DNA of 64,000 nt, taken from contig NZ_CP044399.1 in the NCBI RefSeq assembly GCF_008931805.1, positions 2,751,370 through 2,815,369 on the forward strand, in the 5' to 3' direction. The notes below the pieces were generated by a model. The model saw only the letters and a program-made list of their open reading frames with translations, was not told where the DNA came from and did no database searches. Positions 1 through 8,601 of the stretch are shown here, in pieces (position 1 is the first letter of the stretch; every line of letters begins with the position of its first letter). The stretch comes from Moritella marina ATCC 15381. Lineage in GTDB: Bacteria > Pseudomonadota > Gammaproteobacteria > Enterobacterales > Moritellaceae. Made by a program: the position numbers and the translations under genes.

Positions 1-51
1 TGGATGTAACATTAAGTGATACGTAATATCCGTAAGATTGAAGGGCGATTA

Positions 52-147
52 TTACCTTTTAGGGTTCTCAAGCATTGCATACTCAAGTTTTTCAGCTAAA
101 TCTATCGGCTTTGATTTTTTAAAGAAGTTCAATAAAAATGTTTTCAT
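52..147 (-). CDS. Possible 31-residue small protein
   Basis: A short open frame starts with ATG at 147 and reads MKTFLLNFFKKSKPIDLAEK and on to a TAA at 52. It is basic at the N-terminus and predicted helical. Only a weak GGA-type ribosome binding site lies upstream. I do not recognise a family. It could be a real small protein or chance; its position beyond the nudC terminator means it would need its own promoter. Confidence 0.25.
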   Translation of the reverse strand: MKTFLLNFFKKSKPIDLAEKLEYAMLENPKR

Positions 148-273
148 AATACTGTGATCCATTCAGCTATATTAATGCATTCCAGCTAGTATATGGATAA
201 ATGTCGAGCAACATAACTGGTAGAAATACGAGAAAATGAAAAATTAAGAAATGGGGACTTTTAATTACATGAT

Positions 274-307
274 CAAAAAAATCCCACTTACTGCAAATAA
301 GTGGGAT
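274..307 (-). terminator. Rho-independent terminator downstream of nudC
   Basis: A perfect 10-bp stem (281-290 with 298-307, loop of 7) is followed on the minus strand by a run of seven T. It lies about 180 bases beyond the nudC stop. The rest of 1-489 holds only the small frame at 52-147 and an 8-bp-arm palindrome centred at 399; nothing else was recognised. Confidence 0.75.
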
Positions 308-489
308 CTCACACAAAAGATAATGAATTTCTTTTATGATTTAGACTTTCGTCTGCTTGGCAGGTGTATCTTGCTAATACGTCGCCATTATATTAGCTAA
401 GCTAATAGCGCGTAACTCGTAAAAATACCTGATAGCACCGTGTTGACTGACAAATACCATCAAAAAAAAACAACGGCTAATTATTTTAC

Positions 490-1419
490 TTAGTCGCCCA
501 AACTAACCCAGTGATCAATTAAGTAACGGGAAACGGAATCAACTCTTGGCACTTTGAAACCCGGCCCATCATCCCCCCAGTCTCCAAACGCAAGAATCTC
601 AGCCCGCGAGAACCAACGAGCATCATCAATTTCTTGTTTATCAACTTGGATATCATTACTGCTCGCATCGGCAATAAAACCCAGCATGATAGAAGATGGG
701 AACGGCCAAGGTTGCGACGCTAAATACTGCACATTAGTAACGCTAATCCCCGACTCTTCCATCACTTCACGCGCGACAGCTGTTTCTAATGTTTCACCGG
801 GATCAACAAAGCCCGCCAAGGTCGAATACACGCCTTCAGGCCATTCGACTTGGCGACCTAATAAGCAACGCTCGATACCATCTGCAAACAACTTGCGCAC
901 CACCATTATCACGGCAGGATCGGTACGCGGAAAAGTTTGATGCTGACAATCAGGATTGGTACATAACCGCGCATGTCCTGCCGACACCGATTGATTCACC
1001 GTGCCACAGCGACCACAAAAACAATGCGAACGATGCCAGAAAGCTAAACCTCGAGCCAATGCCATTAATGACGCTGATGGATTATCTAACATCACGGTCA
1101 TTTTACGCAGATCGCGAAACTCACCTTCAAGTAAAAATGCACCGGCTAACGCTTCATCCACATGCGTTAAGTCCAACGCAAAGTAAGGCGTATTAGCATT
1201 ATTCTCATCCAGACCTAAAAATACTGCGTCAGCTAAATCAAGGTGTTGCACTGCAGCAAGCGTTAAAAATAATGCTGAACTATCAGCTTGGCTAAAATAG
1301 TTTTGGTCTGTATGAGTTAATACCCAACGGCTATCATTATTCTTTTGGGTTGCTAGCCACTCAGGACTTTTACGTTGATTCGATGCACGGTCGAGTAACA
1401 TCTCAGTATATTTAAGCAT
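490..1419 (-). CDS. nudC: NADH pyrophosphatase NudC (Nudix, zinc ribbon)
   Basis: This hydrolyses NAD(H) to NMN(H) and AMP and in the family also removes NAD caps from RNA 5' ends. The 309-residue protein has the expected order: an N-terminal domain to about residue 125, a four-cysteine zinc ribbon (C135, C138, C153, C158), and a Nudix domain. The Nudix box GX5EX7REUXEEXGU is complete at 203-225 with the REVMEE core, and the NudC-specific motif SQPWPFPSS follows at 235-243. Length is somewhat above the E. coli protein (about 257) because the N-terminal domain is longer. It is a single-gene unit ending at the terminator at 274-307. Confidence 0.95.
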   Translation of the reverse strand: MLKYTEMLLDRASNQRKSPEWLATQKNNDSRWVLTHTDQNYFSQADSSALFLTLAAVQHLDLADAVFLGLDENNANTPYFALDLTHVDEALAGAFLLEGEFRDLRKMTVMLDNPSASLMALARGLAFWHRSHCFCGRCGTVNQSVSAGHARLCTNPDCQHQTFPRTDPAVIMVVRKLFADGIERCLLGRQVEWPEGVYSTLAGFVDPGETLETAVAREVMEESGISVTNVQYLASQPWPFPSSIMLGFIADASSNDIQVDKQEIDDARWFSRAEILAFGDWGDDGPGFKVPRVDSVSRYLIDHWVSLGD

Positions 1420-1470
1420 TATTCTCTTCCTTGCTTGTCTTTTTTTGTTTTATTGTCCATGAACCGCAAC

Positions 1471-2376
1471 TTAACTAAAGTTACCTGCTTGGCGTTGGTA
1501 AAACTGATAGATATGTTCGATGAACAGTTTCACTTTTAATGGCTGCAACTTGGTATACGGATAAATAGCATAAATACCCAATGACTTAGCCACTTGCTGC
1601 GGTAGCACTTCAACTAAAGTACCCGCTTGTAAATCATCCGCCACCAGCACTTTCGGAACATAAATCAGGCCTAAATTAAACAGCGCCGCTTTACGTAATG
1701 CCGCCGAGTTATTAGCACTAAAATTACCGGAGATCTTAACACTGTAATCTGCTTCGCGGCCTTTAAATAACCATTCATTAGCACCGCTTTCCTGCTGGCT
1801 GTAAGCGAGGCAATTGTATTTATCTAAATCTTGAGGACGTTTTGGTGTGCCGTTTTTAGCTAAATAGGTTGGTGATGCGCAGATCACCCATTGCGCTTGC
1901 ACTAGACGTCGCGCAATATAACTCGAATCTTGCAGCGCACCAGTGCGGATCGCCAAGTCAAAGTTGTTATCAATCAAATCAACAAAGCTATTATCAAGAT
2001 CCATGTGGATATGAATATCGGGATAGCTGGCACTAAAATCAGCAATCGCTTCCGCTAAAATAATTTCACCAGAGACGGTTGGCACGGTTAAGCGGATTGA
2101 ACCTGATAAGCTATCCCCTAACCCATTCATGGCATCAACTGCGCCTTGCACCGACTGATAAATGGTTCTGGCATGTTCAAAAAATACTTTGCCCGCTTCC
2201 GTTAGCGTTAACTTACGCGTGGTACGGAAGATCAACTGTACACCCATCTCTTTTTCTAAACGGGTAATGTGTTTACTCACCACTGACTTAGTTAAACCAA
2301 CAATATCAGCTGCTTTACTAAAAGAACCTTGTTCAATTAGGTGATAAAAAATTAAAAAATCATCGGTACTTCGCAT
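1471..2376 (-). CDS. LysR-family transcriptional regulator
   Basis: A 301-residue LysR-type regulator. Residues 1-60 form the winged helix-turn-helix (FYHLIEQGSFSKAADIVGLT, then SKHITRLEKEMG), and residues from about 90 form the periplasmic-binding-like effector domain. It resembles the subgroup that often controls a neighbouring oxidoreductase or efflux gene. It is divergent from the D-lactate dehydrogenase-like gene at 2628 and separated by 251 bases that contain tandem repeats and a palindrome, so it is a good candidate regulator of that gene. The effector is not visible in the sequence. Confidence 0.9.
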   Translation of the reverse strand: MRSTDDFLIFYHLIEQGSFSKAADIVGLTKSVVSKHITRLEKEMGVQLIFRTTRKLTLTEAGKVFFEHARTIYQSVQGAVDAMNGLGDSLSGSIRLTVPTVSGEIILAEAIADFSASYPDIHIHMDLDNSFVDLIDNNFDLAIRTGALQDSSYIARRLVQAQWVICASPTYLAKNGTPKRPQDLDKYNCLAYSQQESGANEWLFKGREADYSVKISGNFSANNSAALRKAALFNLGLIYVPKVLVADDLQAGTLVEVLPQQVAKSLGIYAIYPYTKLQPLKVKLFIEHIYQFYQRQAGNFS

Positions 2377-2435
2377 TATTGGTCCACTTTATGAAACAGT
2401 CATGTGTAATCGAGCTAGTATATCAAACAGTGCTA

Positions 2436-2486
2436 GATCGGTACTATATATAGATCACTACTATATATAGATCGCTACTATACATA
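2436..2486. repeat. Three tandem 17-bp repeats in the lysR/dld intergenic region
   Basis: Three consecutive 17-base units begin with GATC and continue as GATCNNTACTATAYATA, at 2436-2452, 2453-2469 and 2470-2486. They differ at only a few positions. They lie between the divergent LysR gene and the dehydrogenase gene, about 60 bases before the LysR start and 140 before the other. They may be regulator sites or a replication-slippage repeat. Confidence 0.85.
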
Positions 2487-2568
2487 ACTACGGTACATAG
2501 CTAGCCCTGTATATAGCCCGTATAAATACTACGTCTGAAACCGCATCATTACAAAATTTAAATAAACA

Positions 2569-2583
2569 TAATGTGGCACATTA
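2569..2583. promoter_or_regulatory. 15-bp palindrome upstream of dld-II
   Basis: TAATGTGGCACATTA has perfect 7-bp arms around a single central G. It is 44 bases upstream of the dld-II start codon, where an operator would overlap the promoter. The binding protein is unknown. LysR proteins prefer T-N11-A palindromes, and this site contains such a pattern. Confidence 0.5.
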
Positions 2584-2627
2584 ACGACAAAATAAAAATA
2601 ATATAGCCACATGGCTAGGAGCCTACA

Positions 2628-5477
2628 ATGTCTGACCCGTATCACGTTCTGATTAGCAAATTACGCCAGTCCATCGATGACAAACGTATTATCACCGACC
2701 CTACGCTTACTTTAGCTTATGGAACTGACGCCAGCTTCTATCGTTTAATACCCAAGCTGATCTTACAACTGGCTAATTTAGACGAAGTGGTACTGGTCAT
2801 CAAGGCTTGTTATGAACTTGCTATTCCAGTGACATTCCGTGCCGCAGGCACCAGCTTATCAGGTCAAGCATTGTCAGATTCCGTGCTTATCATGCTCACT
2901 TCAGATTGGCGCCAGCATAAAGTACTCAACAACGGCGAACAGATCTGGTTACAACCGGGTATTATCGGTGCTGAAGCGAATAAGATTTTAGCTCCTTATC
3001 AACGTAAGATCGGTCCGGATCCAGCATCAATCAATACCTGTAAAATCGGTGGGATCGCGGCAAATAATTCATCAGGGATGTGTTGCGGTACAGCGCAGAA
3101 CAGTTATCAAACCTTAGCTGGCATGACCGTGGTACTGGCTGACGGCACTGTATTAAATACTTTAGACAGCTATAGCGTAGCGCAATTTAAAATCAGTCAT
3201 AAAGACATGCTGAAAGATCTGACCAAACTTGCCCAAGCCTGTAAAGACAATACTGCCTTAGCCGATAAGATCCGCCATAAATACCGCCTTAAAAACACCA
3301 CAGGTTATAGCCTTAATTCATTAACTGATTACAGCGATCCGATTGAGGTATTACAGCATTTATTCATTGGTTCGGAAGGCACTTTAGGCTTCATTGCCGA
3401 CGTTACTTACAATACAGTGATCGACCATAGCTTCAAAGCCACGGGTCTGTATTTATTCGCAGATATTGAACAAACCTGTTTAGCAGTGAGTGAACTCGCT
3501 AATACCAGTGTTGCCGCTGTGGAATTAATGGATAACCGCGCTTTAAGCTCAGTCGCCAATAAACCAGGCATGCCAGATTTCATCACTCAGCTTACAGCAG
3601 AAAATAATACTGAAGCCGCTGCATTACTTGTTGAGATCCACGCCGAGAGTGAAGCAGATTTAAATCAACAAGTGATCCAAATAAATACCCTGATCGATGA
3701 ACTGAACCCTACAGAAGCAGTCGAGTTCAGTACTGATACCAAGGTCTACAATCAGCTATGGGCGATCCGTAAGGAGCTATTCCCTGCCGTTGGTGCCGTG
3801 CGAGAAGTGGGGACAACAGTGATCATCGAAGATGTGGCCTTCCCTATCGAGCAACTCGCGCCTGCAGTACGTGACTTAGAAGTTTTATTTAAGAAATACC
3901 ATTACGATGAAGCGATCATTTTCGGCCATGCTCTTGCGGGTAACTTACACTTTGTTTTCACCCAGGCGTTTGAAACAGAAGAAGAGATCAATCGTTATAG
4001 TGGTTTCATGGATGATGTAGCGCAATTAGTCGCAGTTGATTATCAAGGTTCGTTAAAAGCCGAGCACGGTACTGGTCGTAATATGGCGCCCTACGTTGAA
4101 CTGGAATGGGGCAGCGAAGGTTACGCCTTGATGCAAGACATCAAACGCATCTTTGATAAAACCGGTATTTTAAATCCCGGCGTGATCTTAAATGATAACA
4201 AAGACAGCCACATTACTGATTTAAAAGTCATGCCTGCAGCAGATGAACTTATTGATAAATGTATCGAGTGTGGTTTTTGTGAACCGGTTTGTCCATCACG
4301 AGAATTATCACTAACACCACGCCAACGTAATACTGTTTATCGTGAAATCAGTCGTTTGCAACGCAGCCAAGAAGAGCCTGCGCGCCTTGCCGAGTTAGAA
4401 AAATCATTTAAATACCTCGGCATTGATACCTGCGCCGCAACCGGGTTATGCGCAGAGCGTTGCCCAGTTGATATTAATACTGGCGATTTGATCCGTAAAT
4501 TACGCCAACAGCATTCTCCTATCGCTAACGTGATAGCGCGTTGGAGTAGTGATCATTTCGCCGGACTAACAAGCGCCACCCAAGCTGGTTTAACTGTCGC
4601 TAACGGTGTTCATAGTGTCTTAGGCACCAAAGCCATGCGTACTGTAACCAAAGCAACCCACAAGCTTAGTGGTGGTGCGGTGCCATTATGGACGCCAAGC
4701 ATGCCGAAAGCGGCGGGTAAGGTGAAGCGATTAGCGAGTCCAAGTGATGGTTTAAGCCTGGCACATAAAAAAGTAGTTTATTTCCCAAGTTGCGCCGCGC
4801 GTAATATGGGTACAGCCAAAAATGCCATGGATAACCGTCCACTGGCAGACGTGACTCAAGCTGTGCTACAAAAGGCGGGAATTGAAGTCATTATGCCAGG
4901 CAAGTTATCAGAAAAATGCTGTGGTATGCCGTATAAGAGTAAAGGTTTTGTCGATACAGCACTGAGTAAATCACAACAGTTAGAAGCAGCACTTTGGGAA
5001 GCATCAGAACAAGGTAAATTACCCGTATTAATGGATACCAGTCCGTGTGCGAGCACCAGTATTGAGTTGATGACCAAAGACATCGCCATCTATGAACCGT
5101 TTCGTTTTGTCGCAGAGTTCGTGATGGACCATGTGAATATTACTCCACAAGCAGAGCCTATCATGTTGCACGTGACTTGTACTTCACGTAAGCAAGGTTT
5201 AGCCGGAGTAATGGAGAAAGTCAGTCGCGCCTGTGCAACCGAGGTTATTATTCCAGACGACATTCAATGCTGTGGTTTTGCTGGTGACAAAGGCTTTACG
5301 ACACCCGAGTTAAATGCCTCGGCATTATCGCCGTTAGCACGCCAAGTACCGAGTAATTGCAGTGAAGGTTATTCCAATAGCCGAACTTGCGAGATAGGTT
5401 TGTCCGAGCACAGTGGTATTGAATATCGTTCGATCTTGTACCTAGTAGATAAGGTCAGTGAAAAACGAGATGCTTAG
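2628..5477 (+). CDS. dld-II: FAD- and Fe-S-binding dehydrogenase, Dld-II type D-lactate dehydrogenase
   Basis: A 949-residue membrane-associated flavoprotein that most likely oxidises D-lactate (or a similar 2-hydroxy acid) to the keto acid and passes electrons to the respiratory chain. The N-terminal half is a PCMH-type FAD domain (RAAGTSLSGQA near 73-83 and PDPASINTCKIGGIAANNSS near 127-146) followed by the FAD-oxidase C-terminal domain. Around residues 545-625 are two 4Fe-4S motifs (CIECGFCEPVCP and CAATGLCAERCP). The C-terminal part has two CCG-type cysteine-rich domains (CCGMPYKSKGF and CCGFAGDKGF). The architecture and length match Shewanella Dld-II rather than E. coli Dld. Start ATG follows the SD-like AGGAG at 2617-2621. 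The substrate is inferred from family; YdiJ-like 2-hydroxyglutarate oxidation is an alternative. Confidence 0.85.
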   Translation: MSDPYHVLISKLRQSIDDKRIITDPTLTLAYGTDASFYRLIPKLILQLANLDEVVLVIKACYELAIPVTFRAAGTSLSGQALSDSVLIMLTSDWRQHKVLNNGEQIWLQPGIIGAEANKILAPYQRKIGPDPASINTCKIGGIAANNSSGMCCGTAQNSYQTLAGMTVVLADGTVLNTLDSYSVAQFKISHKDMLKDLTKLAQACKDNTALADKIRHKYRLKNTTGYSLNSLTDYSDPIEVLQHLFIGSEGTLGFIADVTYNTVIDHSFKATGLYLFADIEQTCLAVSELANTSVAAVELMDNRALSSVANKPGMPDFITQLTAENNTEAAALLVEIHAESEADLNQQVIQINTLIDELNPTEAVEFSTDTKVYNQLWAIRKELFPAVGAVREVGTTVIIEDVAFPIEQLAPAVRDLEVLFKKYHYDEAIIFGHALAGNLHFVFTQAFETEEEINRYSGFMDDVAQLVAVDYQGSLKAEHGTGRNMAPYVELEWGSEGYALMQDIKRIFDKTGILNPGVILNDNKDSHITDLKVMPAADELIDKCIECGFCEPVCPSRELSLTPRQRNTVYREISRLQRSQEEPARLAELEKSFKYLGIDTCAATGLCAERCPVDINTGDLIRKLRQQHSPIANVIARWSSDHFAGLTSATQAGLTVANGVHSVLGTKAMRTVTKATHKLSGGAVPLWTPSMPKAAGKVKRLASPSDGLSLAHKKVVYFPSCAARNMGTAKNAMDNRPLADVTQAVLQKAGIEVIMPGKLSEKCCGMPYKSKGFVDTALSKSQQLEAALWEASEQGKLPVLMDTSPCASTSIELMTKDIAIYEPFRFVAEFVMDHVNITPQAEPIMLHVTCTSRKQGLAGVMEKVSRACATEVIIPDDIQCCGFAGDKGFTTPELNASALSPLARQVPSNCSEGYSNSRTCEIGLSEHSGIEYRSILYLVDKVSEKRDA

Positions 5478-5490
5478 TACTTCGTGAAGC

Positions 5491-5515
5491 TAAGGTAGGT
5501 CGATGGCCTACCTTA
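5491..5515. terminator. Bidirectional terminator between convergent genes
   Basis: A perfect 9-bp stem (5491-5499 with 5507-5515) is followed by CCTTTTT on the plus strand. It follows dld-II and its right arm covers the stop codon of the convergent acetyltransferase gene. Confidence 0.65.
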
Positions 5516-5932
5516 ATCCTTTTTCAGTACTAAGTAATCACCCACTTCAGCCGTGCCTTTACCCACTTCAACAAAGCCTTTTCGCAGATAAAACTGCAGC
5601 GCCTTTTCATTCTTAACCATGCATTTCAATATTTGCGGTCTGTCGTTTAATTCACTCAACATAGTTAACAATCTAGAGCCAACACCCATACCTTGTGAAT
5701 CTTCAGCTGTAAATAAATGATGAATGAAATTATCCGGCTCATAAACCGCGATAAAACCAAGCAACTTACCATCTGCAACGGCTAAATAAACCGTGTCATC
5801 GGTAATATGTTCATCAAAATCTTTTATCTGATAGCCACTGCTATCTAGCCAAGTAAACGTTGACGTTCTTGTTACCATATACAGCGCACGTAAGTCCGGT
5901 AGATATTCAGGTGAATATGCGATCACTTCCAT
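5513..5932 (-). CDS. GNAT-family N-acetyltransferase
   Basis: A 139-residue single-domain GNAT protein. The central acetyl-CoA region is recognisable: a beta-strand YLAVADGKLLGFIAVY, then DSQGMGVGSRLLTML which is the Q/RxxGxG/A pyrophosphate-binding loop, and a C-terminal NEKALQFYLRKGF helix-strand typical of the fold. The acyl acceptor cannot be told from sequence. It is convergent with dld-II and followed after a 44-base gap (in its upstream direction) by a second, unrelated GNAT gene. Confidence 0.85.
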   Translation of the reverse strand: MEVIAYSPEYLPDLRALYMVTRTSTFTWLDSSGYQIKDFDEHITDDTVYLAVADGKLLGFIAVYEPDNFIHHLFTAEDSQGMGVGSRLLTMLSELNDRPQILKCMVKNEKALQFYLRKGFVEVGKGTAEVGDYLVLKKD

Positions 5933-5976
5933 GTATATTTATCCCTATAACAGTGCTGATATAGCAGTGCCTAATT

Positions 5977-6528
5977 TTAACGTAAATCCGTTCTGTGTAT
6001 GCCATAAACCGCGTGATCGATTATTTCGCCATTGACGTTTTCCCGATTGCTGATAATACCTTCTAGCGTCATATTCAAACGCTCACACACCCGACGGCTT
6101 GAGCTATTATCAACGGCTGCACATATCTCTACTTTCTTCATATTCAACTCAGAAAAAGCGTATTCGATTAAAAAGCTCACAGCCTTAGTAACGATACCTG
6201 AACCTTGATATTTTTCACTTAACCAATAGCCCACTTCAACTTTTTTTAATTCCTGAACGATACTGTTAAAACTGACGTTACCCACTACTGTATGCTGATA
6301 AATAATCGCACACGTCATTGATTTACCTTCTGCATACCCAAGCAATGATTTACGGATAAATTCAAGAAAGAAAGCTTCATCATTCGCCTCTGCCGCCCAA
6401 GGTAGCCATTTTGATAAATAGGCACGCTCAACTGTCACTATCTCTAAATAGCAGTTCGCGAATGACGGCTGCACAATAGCTAATTGTAAATCTGGTCCGA
6501 TATTGAGTGTAAACATAGGCTTTCCCAT
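5977..6528 (-). CDS. GNAT acetyltransferase, RimJ/RimL-like
   Basis: A protein of about 183 residues similar to ribosomal-protein-serine/alanine acetyltransferases. It has the RimJ/RimL style core: VGYWLSEKYQGSGIVTKAVS, followed by NMKKVEICAAVDNSSSRRVC and ERLNMTLEGI. This subgroup acetylates N-termini of ribosomal or other proteins, or small molecules; the target here is unknown. I chose the ATG at 6528 (MGKPMFTL) with a GGA-type RBS; an ATG at 6516 is also possible, and a longer frame from 6573 lacks similarity support. It is read in the same direction as the preceding GNAT gene and could be cotranscribed with it. Confidence 0.82.
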   Translation of the reverse strand: MGKPMFTLNIGPDLQLAIVQPSFANCYLEIVTVERAYLSKWLPWAAEANDEAFFLEFIRKSLLGYAEGKSMTCAIIYQHTVVGNVSFNSIVQELKKVEVGYWLSEKYQGSGIVTKAVSFLIEYAFSELNMKKVEICAAVDNSSSRRVCERLNMTLEGIISNRENVNGEIIDHAVYGIHRTDLR

Positions 6529-6648
6529 AGAATATCCATATTTGATACTAGATCTTATCACTACCTCAAACAAGGTAACTGATCACAGATGTAGAATAAA
6601 ATAATCAACACCATCACCTCTACAGATTCAAAACCAAGCAGATTAGAC

Positions 6649-7215
6649 CTAGGTATAACTAATGATATTGTGAATAGTCACAGACTTATCCGTCACATTA
6701 CGATAGCCATGTGCTTGGTTAGCATCAAATTTAACGCTCTCACCTTGCTTTAAAGTATGCCACTGCTGTGTAATACCATCAGCGGTTAGTGCCAAAAAGT
6801 ATTCCATCGAACCATCAACAGCAATAATGTGCTCTATGACGCCCGCATTGTGTGGCGCCGAGATATGCTGACGTTGTGGATCTAATGTTATTTGGAACAC
6901 TTCCATTTTAGTCACTGCATCATAAGGAAATAGCGTCACAACCTTAATATCATGTTCGTTATTTTCTAATGTATTTATAAAAACAGAGCTTTGCGTTTTA
7001 GCTAGTTCCAAGTCAGTTAAAAAATAAGACAGTGGCAACTCAAAACCATTGGCTATATTCCATAATCGCACCACCGTAGGACTCGATTCACCCCGTTCGA
7101 TTTGTCCAAGCATCGCTTTAGATACCCCAGTATGCTGACTGGTTTTATCTAAACTCCAACCTTTATGACTGCGTGCTGCTTTAAGACGAGAACCGATCGA
7201 TGTATGAATATTAAT
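6649..7215 (-). CDS. XRE-family regulator with C-terminal cupin, likely ATT start
   Basis: A transcriptional regulator of the HTH-cupin class (SutR/YdcN-like). The HTH is readable only if translation begins upstream of the first ATG (7113): the in-frame extension reads NIHTSIGSRLKAARSHKGWS, then LDKTSQHTGVSKAMLGQIER. Starting at 7113 would remove most of the DNA-binding domain. Between the in-frame TAA at 7267-7269 and 7113 there is no ATG, GTG or TTG. An AAGAGG SD sequence (7223-7228) lies 7 bases from the ATT at 7213-7215, so I place the start there, giving 188 residues, the usual length. The C-terminal cupin (about residues 110-185) would sense a small ligand. It is divergent from benE and probably controls it. 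Confidence 0.8.
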   Translation of the reverse strand: MNIHTSIGSRLKAARSHKGWSLDKTSQHTGVSKAMLGQIERGESSPTVVRLWNIANGFELPLSYFLTDLELAKTQSSVFINTLENNEHDIKVVTLFPYDAVTKMEVFQITLDPQRQHISAPHNAGVIEHIIAVDGSMEYFLALTADGITQQWHTLKQGESVKFDANQAHGYRNVTDKSVTIHNIISYT

Positions 7216-7251
7216 AATAATGCCTCTTGTAAGCGAAATAGCGATAATGAT

Positions 7252-7318
7252 AATAGCGCTTGTGCGTTATAACATACAGTGTTATTTTAAAGATACACCC
7301 CGTGCGTTATAGCGCACG
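7252..7318. promoter_or_regulatory. Two related inverted-repeat operators between the XRE gene and benE
   Basis: At 7301-7318 CGTGCGTTATAGCGCACG is an 18-bp palindrome with one mismatched pair. The left half GTGCGTTATA recurs at 7262-7271, where together with TAATAGCGC at 7252-7260 it forms a second, less perfect inverted repeat. Both sites lie between the two divergent genes, as expected for an autoregulated local repressor. Confidence 0.6.
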
Positions 7319-7370
7319 ACAAATGACCAATCCAAACACGACAGGGATTGCATTACAAGGAATAGAACGA

Positions 7371-8540
7371 ATGGATAGTGTCATTTTAAACCGTGTAAAT
7401 ATGGGGTTTATTGCAGCCTTGGTCGGTTTTACCAGTTCAATTGCCCTGATATACCAAGCCGCCAGCAATCTCGGTGCTGACTTAGTCATGGTTTCAAGTT
7501 GGGTGTTTGCGCTAGGACTGGGGATGGGTATCACGTCTATTGGTTTATCTATATATTATCGCACGCCGTTATTAATCGCTTGGTCAACACCGGGAGCGGC
7601 ATTGCTCATCACCAGTACCCAAGGTTTTAGTATTAACGAAGCCGTGGCCGCTTTTATCTTCTCGGCTTGCCTCATTACCCTATCAGGTGTTTCAGGGCTA
7701 TTTGAAAAATTAATGAACCGTGTGCCACTACAAATCGCCAGCGCCATGTTAGCAGGGATCTTACTGTCTTTTGGTATTGAAGTATTCAATGTCATGAACC
7801 AGTCTCCGCTGTTGGTTGGACTGATGTTTGTCAGCTTTTTAATCAGTAAAGCACTCGCGCCTCGTTTTGCTATGCTGACTATTTTAATTGCCGGGATCGC
7901 CTCGGCATGGTTACAAGGATTGTTTGTCGTGCCTGAATTGACGTGGACCTTAGGGCAATTGGTCTATGTCGAACCAGAGTGGAAAATAACTGCACTCATC
8001 AACATCGGTTTACCGCTATTTTTAGTCACCATGGCAACGCAAAATATGCCCGGTATCGCCATTTTAAAAGCTCACGGTTATCATGCTCCGGTATCCAAAT
8101 TAATGACGGTAACAGGCATAACGAATATACTCATCGCGCCTTTTGGTGGTTTTGGTATTAATTTAGCCGCGATCACAGCCGCAATATGTATGTCAGAAGA
8201 TGCCGATAAAGATCCCCAAAAACGTTATTGGGCAGCAGTCAGCGCAGGGGGTTTTTATCTATTAATGGGCTTATGCGCGTTAAGCCTAATGACCTTGTTT
8301 CAGGCTATGCCTACGGCCTTAATCATGGCGCTGGCCGGTATTGCGCTCTTTTCCACCATTGGTGGTAGTTTGCAGCATGCCTTTATTGAATCACCTTATA
8401 AAGAAGCCGCATTGATGACCTTTTTAGTCACCGCCTCTGACTTTACTTTATGGAATATAGGCTCTGCATTATGGGGAGTTGTGGCGGGATTAATCACTAT
8501 CTCAGTAACAACATTGATTACAACAAAAAAGGGGCCGTAA
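7371..8540 (+). CDS. benE: BenE-family benzoate/H+ symporter
   Basis: A 389-residue inner-membrane transporter of the BenE family with about 12 hydrophobic segments over its whole length and family features such as STPGAALL near residue 73 and APFGGFGINLAAITAAIC near 252. The annotated substrate of the family is benzoate, imported with protons; no benzoate catabolic genes lie in the window, so the actual substrate is uncertain. The ATG at 7371 is preceded by AAGGA at a good distance; a longer frame starting at 7260 would run through the operator region and is unlikely. Divergent from the XRE-cupin regulator. Confidence 0.9.
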   Translation: MDSVILNRVNMGFIAALVGFTSSIALIYQAASNLGADLVMVSSWVFALGLGMGITSIGLSIYYRTPLLIAWSTPGAALLITSTQGFSINEAVAAFIFSACLITLSGVSGLFEKLMNRVPLQIASAMLAGILLSFGIEVFNVMNQSPLLVGLMFVSFLISKALAPRFAMLTILIAGIASAWLQGLFVVPELTWTLGQLVYVEPEWKITALINIGLPLFLVTMATQNMPGIAILKAHGYHAPVSKLMTVTGITNILIAPFGGFGINLAAITAAICMSEDADKDPQKRYWAAVSAGGFYLLMGLCALSLMTLFQAMPTALIMALAGIALFSTIGGSLQHAFIESPYKEAALMTFLVTASDFTLWNIGSALWGVVAGLITISVTTLITTKKGP

Positions 8541-8566
8541 TTGCGATTACAATTACTTCCCCCTTT
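8525..8566. terminator. Bidirectional terminator overlapping the benE stop codon
   Basis: A-run plus GGGG at 8525-8534 pairs with CCCC plus T-run at 8559-8566, and inside it GTAATTG (8537-8543) pairs with CAATTAC (8550-8556). The benE TAA is in the stem. It serves the convergent pair benE and aqpZ. Confidence 0.7.
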
Positions 8567-8601
8567 CTTGTTTATTAATTTAATTATACATTCGAGTATG
8601 A

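Noticed and set aside
391..407. TATTAGCT-A-AGCTAATA palindrome as an operator
   Set aside because: It lies between the nudC stop and its terminator, with no promoter or start nearby, so it is probably chance or mRNA structure.
554..1196. Plus-strand frames across nudC
   Set aside because: They are antisense shadows of a clearly conserved gene with all Nudix residues.
7260..7370. Longer BenE N-terminus from TTG 7260
   Set aside because: It runs through the operator repeats; the ATG at 7371 has a good RBS and matches family N-termini.
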